Shown in pieces: positions 58,867-64,000 of a DNA stretch of 64,000 bases. The position numbers and the translations under genes were made by a program. Under the pieces are notes generated by a model. It saw only the letters and a program-made list of their open reading frames with translations, was not told where the DNA came from and did not search any database. This DNA comes from an uncultured bacterium (lineage in GTDB: Bacteria; Bacillota; Negativicutes; Acidaminococcales; Acidaminococcaceae): the NCBI GenBank assembly GCA_905215645.1, contig CAJMQS010000009.1, forward strand, positions 7,658 to 71,657, read 5' to 3'. Position 1 is the first letter of the stretch. The number at the start of each line of letters is the position of its first letter.

Positions 58867-61800
58867 TCAAAACTGGTACTGCACCCCTACATTCACCTGC
58901 CACTTCTTCTGCAGGTCACCGCCGAAGCTCCGTTCCAGTTCTCCGTACAGGTAGGTCCTATGGCTGTTGCGATAGCTGCCTCCCAAGCCCAGGGTATACC
59001 AGGTACCCTGATTGTCGATCCGGGTTTCCAGGGTCTCCCCGTCCGGGGCCGCCAGATGCAGCTCCCGGTCTCCGGCAAATTCGTAGAGCACGCTGCCCTT
59101 TACATACCAGTCGAAGGGATGGCGGGCATCCTTTCCCCGCCGTCCAGCCACGAAACCGATCCGGCCGATGGCGCTGTTGGTCCCGTCTGCCTGGACGGTC
59201 TTCCCCCGGAGAGTAGTATAGTCATACCCGCTAAGATGGCCCAGCTGGAACTGGGCCTGGGGTTCCACAAAGTAGCCGTCCTCGTTCACCGGGATGGTCC
59301 GGCCGTATTCCACGCTGGCGCTGATGTCATGGCTCCGCCAGTCCGCCCGATCCGGATAGCCCCCGTAGGTGCTTACATGGGCATCGTCCCGGTTGTACCG
59401 GGCCATCACATCCGTATAGCTGCCGTCATCCCCGAACCAGGTTCCGTACATGGCACCGGCCAGGCTGTGGTCCTTCCCGGTGCCATGGGCATAGCTGGGA
59501 GAAGCGATCCCCCGTTCCGCCAGTACCCCGTACACAGTCTTGGGGTTGGCTGCCTTGTCATATCCCAGCTGGAAATTGTGGTACCGGGTATCTAGGCTGT
59601 CCGGCCCGCTGAATTCCCCGTCCCGCATCCGGGCCCACAGGCCGGTGGCCTGGTCCTTCTTCTTCAAAAACCGCAGGTCCCCCATCCGCTGGCGCAGGGT
59701 ATCCAGGCTTTCCCGGTACAGGCCGTACCCGCTGTCCGCTGCAGCGATCAGAGGCCGGGTGTCTTTGTTGATGGTCCGAGTCAATTTGGTCAGATACCAT
59801 TGCTTGTCATTGGCATCGGCTACCCCCATCACATCATGCACATAGCTGCCGTTCCGGATGGTGGGCGTCACGTCCCACAGGCCGCCCTCGTCCAGATCCA
59901 GGCCGCTGAATGTTGCATTTTTACTGTTATCGGTGATCAGCAGCAGATGTTTGGTGCCAGTGACTTCTTTGCCCGTGAGGAAGCTTTCATCATGGACCTG
60001 GACCAGTCCCTGGGAACCGGCCGCCGCCCCATTCATATACACCTTGTCGCCGTCAGTCTGGCTGTCCAGATCCGTTTTCATCCGGAAGATGCCGTTTTGA
60101 CCGCTGTACTGGTTCACGTCCAGACGCTGGTATTCCGGATTGTACTGCATATTGACAAGGCCGCCATTTCCATGGTCCAGCCCCGTCACCGTGCTGCTGG
60201 CGGTCATGTCCCACCGGGCGCCGTTCTTCAAGGTCAGTTCCGTTTTGCCGGAAGCATCTGCATTGAAACCGTCAACAGTGGATTTGCCCCGGAACAGGGA
60301 ATCTGCCGTATTCAGGTTCAGCTGGATGGAGCCATTTTTCGCCGATTCCAGATTACCAAAAATCACCTTCCGGCCATCCTTCATGGCGGTGACGGAGCTG
60401 CCTTCATCGGTGCTGTAGATGGCATTCTGACTGCCCACAAGGGTCATGCCGCCGTCAAAAGCAACTTTGCCTTTCGTATCAGCCTTTACTACATTGTTGA
60501 TGATTTTATTCGTATTCTCCGCTTTGCTGTTCACCGTCAGCACAGCACCATCGCCCAATGTGACAGAGCCATTATCATAAGAAGAAACGGCCATGGTGTC
60601 GTTGGTTCTTTCATCGGGAGCATTCACGGTGATACGGGCATTCTTTCCCACCTTCGCCGTACCTTCATTACGGATGCCATAGACCCGGCCGTCCGGATTT
60701 TCTGCGCCAAAGGTTAAATCCATATGAAGATTATCCCCGGCAGAGAATGACGAAGCCGGAGACACGTACACACCCATCATCCTGCCGGCAGTGCTGCCCT
60801 TCAGATTGACAGACAGGTCACTGTCATCCCCCATGCTCAGCGAAGACTTGCCCTCCAGATCGAACCCGTAAGTGCCAGTTATATGACTGTTCTCTATCTG
60901 GACTTCGGTATGGATGCGGCCGCCTAACTCCACCTTGGAATCGCCGACATACATGCCCTTCACGGCGCCCATGGCCCTGTCCCTGACGGTCACTTTATCC
61001 TGCAGCCCAGCTCCTATGGTTCCCTTGGCACCATAGTTATAAATGCCAATGGTATAAATATCTCCGCCGATTTTATCGTTGGCCGCGTCCTTTACGCCAG
61101 TCTGGGTAACATTGACCTGCAGATTCTTGCCAATGTTGTAATCTGTACGGGAAAGATATGCCCCGTACTGACAGATTTGCTGGCCCTCTTTTTTGGTCTC
61201 CCCGGTGACATTGACGATAGAAGTCAAATGGGCATCGTTCCCCAGTGCCAGCTGATCCTGGGCAAGTGCGTCAATCTGCTTATCATTCGGATGGTCATGG
61301 GCGCTGGTAAGGGCAGAGATAACCAGATTCTTGGTGTTCCCATCGGCTGTTGAGGATACGGTACTGGTCAGCCTGTCACCAATGGTGGTATCCCCGTAAA
61401 GGACCTGATAAAAGCCGTATGTGGTGTTTTTATTGTTGTTGAATTTCCCAGTGGCCACAGAAAGGGTCACATCATTTCCCACCTTCATATGGCCGAAATG
61501 ATTTTCCAGCCCCACCGCAAAGACACGATGTCTGTTTACATTTTCCTTGAGGCCGGCATTCAGGGTAATCGACGTACCGCTGCCAACCACCACTTTCGTA
61601 TCGGAAATCTTGTTGCCATTGGCGGTATATTCCTCATTGGCATTCACCGATTCATCATGATTGCCCTTAGGATCGCTATTCCGGTTCACACCATCCAGAT
61701 AGATGCCGGAAATATCGTAATCCCATCCGTCAGAATCCAATCTAATATGGAGCCCGTCGGCCAGTTTCACCGTGCCGGGATAGTCAGGATGCACCCAGAT

Positions 61801-62082
61801 ACCGTTTGCGCCCTTATTGGAGAAAGTGGCGATGATGCTTTTCGTATCGATCCTCGTTACACCGTTTTTATCAGCGGCGGCAGAAGCGGCAATATCCACC
61901 ACTGCCGGCGCCGTGCAGTTCTCGATGTTGAAATCATCGGTCACCGTCTGACCGGGTTTGGTCACCGACAAAGGCTGATTCTGCACCGCAGCCTGGGCGG
62001 CCGGACAAATTGTCCCTTCAGCCAGCAGCGTCCCCAAAACCGCCCATACCAGACGACGGTCATTATTTTTCCTTTTCATCAT
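58867..62082 (-). CDS. Autotransporter with outer-membrane beta-barrel (AT3)
   Basis: A 1071-residue autotransporter, the largest protein of the cluster after HsdR. Signal peptide: MMKRKNNDRRLVWAVLGTLLAEG then AQA. The passenger has beta-helix-like repeats with GDDSDLSVNLKGS, VGKNARITVNAPD and VTLGDGAVLTVNSK units. The barrel starts around LRQRMGDLRFLKKKDQATGLWARMRDGEFSG and ends VNVGVQYQF. The ATG at 62082 or 62079 follows AGGGAG. The barrel and its AT2 counterpart share the LWARM/MWARI entry motif, so they are paralogs. Surface-exposed adhesin or matrix protein is likely. Confidence 0.93.
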   Translation of the reverse strand: MMKRKNNDRRLVWAVLGTLLAEGTICPAAQAAVQNQPLSVTKPGQTVTDDFNIENCTAPAVVDIAASAAADKNGVTRIDTKSIIATFSNKGANGIWVHPDYPGTVKLADGLHIRLDSDGWDYDISGIYLDGVNRNSDPKGNHDESVNANEEYTANGNKISDTKVVVGSGTSITLNAGLKENVNRHRVFAVGLENHFGHMKVGNDVTLSVATGKFNNNKNTTYGFYQVLYGDTTIGDRLTSTVSSTADGNTKNLVISALTSAHDHPNDKQIDALAQDQLALGNDAHLTSIVNVTGETKKEGQQICQYGAYLSRTDYNIGKNLQVNVTQTGVKDAANDKIGGDIYTIGIYNYGAKGTIGAGLQDKVTVRDRAMGAVKGMYVGDSKVELGGRIHTEVQIENSHITGTYGFDLEGKSSLSMGDDSDLSVNLKGSTAGRMMGVYVSPASSFSAGDNLHMDLTFGAENPDGRVYGIRNEGTAKVGKNARITVNAPDERTNDTMAVSSYDNGSVTLGDGAVLTVNSKAENTNKIINNVVKADTKGKVAFDGGMTLVGSQNAIYSTDEGSSVTAMKDGRKVIFGNLESAKNGSIQLNLNTADSLFRGKSTVDGFNADASGKTELTLKNGARWDMTASSTVTGLDHGNGGLVNMQYNPEYQRLDVNQYSGQNGIFRMKTDLDSQTDGDKVYMNGAAAGSQGLVQVHDESFLTGKEVTGTKHLLLITDNSKNATFSGLDLDEGGLWDVTPTIRNGSYVHDVMGVADANDKQWYLTKLTRTINKDTRPLIAAADSGYGLYRESLDTLRQRMGDLRFLKKKDQATGLWARMRDGEFSGPDSLDTRYHNFQLGYDKAANPKTVYGVLAERGIASPSYAHGTGKDHSLAGAMYGTWFGDDGSYTDVMARYNRDDAHVSTYGGYPDRADWRSHDISASVEYGRTIPVNEDGYFVEPQAQFQLGHLSGYDYTTLRGKTVQADGTNSAIGRIGFVAGRRGKDARHPFDWYVKGSVLYEFAGDRELHLAAPDGETLETRIDNQGTWYTLGLGGSYRNSHRTYLYGELERSFGGDLQKKWQVNVGVQYQF

Positions 62083-62100
62083 GCTCCCTTTTCTCTTTCC

Positions 62101-62133
62101 CCAAAACAAAAAGAAGCCGACGGATGGCTTCCT
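62101..62133 (-). terminator. Intrinsic-terminator hairpin inside the AT3 leader (attenuator candidate)
   Basis: GAAGCC (62131-62126) and GGCTTC (62118-62113) on the minus strand, with TTTTTGTTTT after it, 20-30 bases before the start codon. It is the same structure and position as at 58381-58412. Confidence 0.7.
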
Positions 62134-62211
62134 TACAGCAAATTTTATATACTTATGTATAGGATCCAAATTGGATCAGTGGCTGTATTTTTGTCTTGTA
62201 TCCTTATTTTG
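62134..62211 (-). ncRNA. Conserved AT3 leader RNA or small RNA of about 110 nt (with terminator)
   Basis: Copy of the AT2 leader. The first hairpin is GATCCA/TGGATC (62162-62177), where the closing pair and loop differ from AT2 but pairing is kept. The second, TATACA/TATATA, has one mismatch here. It ends at the terminator hairpin at 62113-62131. Confidence 0.5.
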
Positions 62212-62217
62212 TGGACT

Positions 62218-62246
62218 ATTATATACTTGTTTTAAATATAATGCAA
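62218..62246 (-). promoter_or_regulatory. Promoter of AT3
   Basis: -35 TTGCAT (62246-62241) and -10 TATAAT (62223-62218), 17-base spacer, minus strand. Boxes, spacing and most flanking bases are shared with the AT2 promoter. Confidence 0.75.
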
Positions 62247-62318
62247 TGTATCGTATTTATAATTTTGTGCAAAAAATCACATTGTAAATATTTACATATT
62301 TTATACAGTGGACAAATC

Positions 62319-62329
62319 GGGGGGGGGGG
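62319..62329. repeat. Homopolymer of 11 G, candidate phase-variation tract
   Basis: Eleven consecutive G on the plus strand (C on the coding strand of AT3), 73 bases upstream of the -35 box. The homologous place in the AT2 copy is an interrupted GGGGTGGAGGG. In an AT-rich surrounding such a tract is striking and prone to slippage. The AT-rich DNA around it (62250-62480) shows nothing else. Confidence 0.7.
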
Positions 62330-62481
62330 ATAATGGTTACAGTAGTGGCTAAATATACATCCATAAATATATTTAATGGAACAGTATTACTATTATATAG
62401 TCCGTGAAAAATATGAAATTTTTTCATAAGTTTTTCTTAAAATGGAAAAGGAACGGTCGACCCGGCCTCTTGATCGGGAAC

Positions 62482-62537
62482 AAAAAAAGCTGTGGCAAAC
62501 TGCCGGCATACGACGCACAGCAGTTTCCACAGCCTTT
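62482..62537 (-). terminator. Terminator after desulfoferrodoxin gene (copy of the AT3 terminator)
   Basis: AAAAAAAGCTGTGGCAAACTGCC and its partial inverse ending CCACAGCCTTTT, nearly identical to 58738-58792 and part of the same duplicated block. On the minus strand it ends in a run of seven T. Confidence 0.8.
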
Positions 62538-62587
62538 TCTCTTTCATTCATGCAAAGCCAGCTATGCTGGCTTCCTTCGGCCGCTGC

Positions 62588-62612
62588 CCATTGACAGCTG
62601 ACCGTTGACCGC
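62588..62612. repeat. GTCAACGGTCAGCTG-type intergenic repeat (inverse orientation)
   Basis: CATTGACAGCTGACCGTTGACCGCC, the inverse of GTCAACGGTCAGCTGTCAA, just downstream of the desulfoferrodoxin gene. Confidence 0.55.
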
Positions 62613-62617
62613 CTTTT

Positions 62618-62992
62618 TTACTTCTTCCACAGCCCATGGAGGTTGCAGTAGGCATAGGCGGATTCCACTTCATCCCCATCCACCAGGGCGAACACAGCCT
62701 TGGGAGCATCCCCCGGCTTCAGTTCCTTTCTCTGGTTCCCCTCTTTGGTATGCAGGGAGATCCATTCGATGTAGTGTTCCGGCTGCATGGGATGGAGCAC
62801 GGAACCAACGGTCACCGTTACGATGTTGCCGTCCACTTCGATCACCGGTACATGTTTTTCCTGGGCCGCATCGGTGGTGTTGGGCACCAGTTCATCCATT
62901 TTCTGGCCGCAGCACATCACCGGCACGCCAGTTTCTTTGACAACAGCAATGATTTTACCACAATGAGCACATTTGTAGAATTTTTGTTCCAT
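62618..62992 (-). CDS. dfx: Desulfoferrodoxin (superoxide reductase, 2Fe type)
   Basis: A 124-residue protein that reduces superoxide to peroxide without making oxygen, a defence typical of anaerobes. The N-terminal desulforedoxin-like iron site has Cys8, Cys11, Cys27 and Cys28 (KCAHC, VMCCG). The catalytic iron site has His47 (EKHVPVIE), His67 and His73 (LHPMQPEHYIEW), Cys116 and His119 (YCNLHGLWK). All ligands are present. The ATG at 62992 has GGAGG 7 bases upstream; a longer version from 63043 is rejected. It is monocistronic. Confidence 0.96.
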   Translation of the reverse strand: MEQKFYKCAHCGKIIAVVKETGVPVMCCGQKMDELVPNTTDAAQEKHVPVIEVDGNIVTVTVGSVLHPMQPEHYIEWISLHTKEGNQRKELKPGDAPKAVFALVDGDEVESAYAYCNLHGLWKK

Positions 62993-63237
62993 GGATAAGC
63001 CTCCTCGCAGAAAAAAACACTTGTTGGTCAACCTTCTGTTCAACCTTCTTTTCAGACAACTCCATCATATCATAAAAAGGGGGAAGAAGGAAGGGGTGCC
63101 GCACGGAACCAATATGTCAATAAATTCTCTTTAAAAGCTTCATTGCTGTATCTATTAAATAATAGTATACTCTTTCATTAAATCAATGAAATACCTTTTC
63201 GCCTATCTGTATTTCATTAAGATTCTAATTCTACTAT

Positions 63238-63867
63238 TTACACAGCAGTCTTTCTGGCCGTCTGCCGAGCTCCCCAAGCCGTCAGCCCTCCGCAGACATT
63301 CCCTCCCGTGATTACCAGGAGGCGTACAAGGGATTCCTGGTCCATCTGGCCGGCCATAAAATAGTAGAACATATCGGCTACACTGTGCTCGTACCCGCTC
63401 ATGACGAACGCGGTGATACCTACAAAAATGGCCAGGTATTTCCCCTGTGCCAGAGAAAAGTTCTCATATCCTTCCACGGCGATGAAGACAAAAACATTGC
63501 AGAAAAAACCCAAGATGAATAAGCTTAAGAGCGTATCTCCATTTTTCCCGGCCACCAGGGCCAAAGCCGCCTGCCGAGCTGCCGGCCCTACCCGGGTCAG
63601 ATTTAGCAGGCCGGCTGTCAATCCGGCTCCCAGCCAGTTACCCACCCAAATGAGAGGGAACCGGAACCAGCTCCACAACGGCTGTTCCAGCGCATAGCAG
63701 ACCCGGCCGGTAAACAGATGGAACTGCATCTCACAGATGGTATAAAGCCCTACGCAGAACAGCAGCACCCCCACCAACTTATCCGTCTGGAGCAGGAACA
63801 CGGCACCGCCCAAGCCGATGCAAAACCCGGCGGCGATGGAAGAAAGCAGTTCTTGCAAAAATATCAT
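63238..63867 (-). CDS. Formate/nitrite transporter (FNT) family channel
   Basis: A 209-residue inner-membrane protein with six hydrophobic segments. FNT signatures include IGLGGAVFLL, GLYTICEMQFHLFTGRVCYAL, FPLIWVGNWLGAGLTAGLL, FVGITAFVMSGYEHSVADMFYYFMAG and ITGGNVCGGL. The GYEHSVADM block contains the pore histidine of the family. It is shorter than the typical 260-290 residues, mainly at the N-terminus. It may release formate or take up nitrite or hydrosulfide; formate is plausible in a fermenter. The ATG at 63867 has GGAGG 6 bases upstream. The gap 62993-63237 shows nothing recognisable. Confidence 0.88.
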   Translation of the reverse strand: MIFLQELLSSIAAGFCIGLGGAVFLLQTDKLVGVLLFCVGLYTICEMQFHLFTGRVCYALEQPLWSWFRFPLIWVGNWLGAGLTAGLLNLTRVGPAARQAALALVAGKNGDTLLSLFILGFFCNVFVFIAVEGYENFSLAQGKYLAIFVGITAFVMSGYEHSVADMFYYFMAGQMDQESLVRLLVITGGNVCGGLTAWGARQTARKTAV

Positions 63868-63954
63868 CACTCACCTCCATTTTTCAAATAGATACGCAAT
63901 TACATATCAGCTCAAACTCTAATATGCAACTCTTGGATTCTGCCATTTCATTCC

Positions 63955-64000
63955 TTACAGTTTCACTTTACCCAGCAGTGCCTGTTCCCGGGCATCCACT
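63955..64000 (-). CDS. C-terminal end of an unidentified gene
   Basis: A minus-strand frame enters from the right edge and ends at TAA (63955-63957). The visible tail is VDAREQALLGKVKL. Too little is seen to name it. The 87 bases between it and the FNT gene are AT-rich and probably hold the FNT promoter. Confidence 0.45.
   Translation of the reverse strand, partial: VDAREQALLGKVKL

Noticed and set aside
62083..62235. N-terminal extension of AT3 and a small plus-strand protein in the leader
   Set aside because: The extension would precede the signal peptide and cross the terminator hairpin; similar frames in the AT2 leader arise only because the DNA is duplicated.
1..64000. tRNA or rRNA genes
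   Set aside because: No cloverleaf-like segment with GGTTCRA-type T-arm or rRNA block was recognised by eye; a tRNA search was not possible.

Overview
The window is chromosomal DNA of a GC-rich, anaerobic, diderm Firmicute of the class Negativicutes, most likely an Acidaminococcus. The best evidence is the 331-residue protein at 50977-51972, which closely resembles, from memory, the NAD-dependent (R)-2-hydroxyglutarate dehydrogenase (HgdH) of Acidaminococcus fermentans, an enzyme of glutamate fermentation. Supporting evidence is the mix of Firmicute features (SepF cluster, Shine-Dalgarno sites of the GGAGG type) with outer-membrane features (three large autotransporters). No rRNA, tRNA, CRISPR array, phage or insertion sequence was recognised. 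Most genes lie on the minus strand.

Layout. 1-4889: operon (minus) with a glucosaminidase, TrmL, a QueD/PTPS-like protein with a CExxHGH motif, FolE2, FolP, FolK and a partial membrane protein; this is a folate route without a visible FolB. 4954-9761: a sodium:solute symporter and a polar amino-acid ABC importer. 10032-12105 (plus): promoter, long structured leader, panC and a bile-acid-symporter-family gene likely to be PanS-like. 12144-19211 (minus): aromatic amino-acid permease, ArgC, a P1B metal ATPase with a separate HMA protein, and FeoBA. 19426-22505: Rpn-type nuclease, a DAPG/phloretin-hydrolase-like enzyme divergent from a TetR regulator with a perfect palindrome between them, and an orphan HEPN protein. 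22952-29066: complete type I restriction-modification system (HsdR, HsdM, HsdS), bracketed by two copies of a roughly 200-bp inverted-repeat element and followed by a field of short repeats at 29.2-29.5 kb. 29894-34345: TIGR04076 protein, bicupin, Phd/ParE toxin-antitoxin, a MATE pump gene broken by one in-frame stop, and an iron-type alcohol dehydrogenase. 34587-40538 (plus): TctCBA tripartite carboxylate transporter, a TM1266-like small regulator, and an SsuCBA-like ABC importer. 40585-51972 (minus): exonuclease, CopZ-like protein with a copper-type operator, EtfBA, cyclopropane synthase, the PgeF-YggS-SepF-ProC-YlmH division cluster, a PPK2-type kinase and HgdH. 52201-62082 (minus): three tandem autotransporters. 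62618-64000 (minus): desulfoferrodoxin, a formate/nitrite-family channel and the tail of one more gene.

The most interesting signals are regulatory. The two autotransporter genes at 55277-58354 and 58867-62082 have duplicated upstream regions: a conserved TTGCAT-17-TATAAT promoter, a roughly 110-nt transcript and an intrinsic-terminator hairpin just before the start codon. One copy also has an 11-G homopolymer, a candidate phase-variation tract. The panC leader is long and structured and ends in a GNRA hairpin over the ribosome-binding site. Several dispersed intergenic repeat families (GACGTCTGAC-type, GTCAACGGTCAGCTG-type and a GTTGC/GCAAC terminator family) recur throughout.
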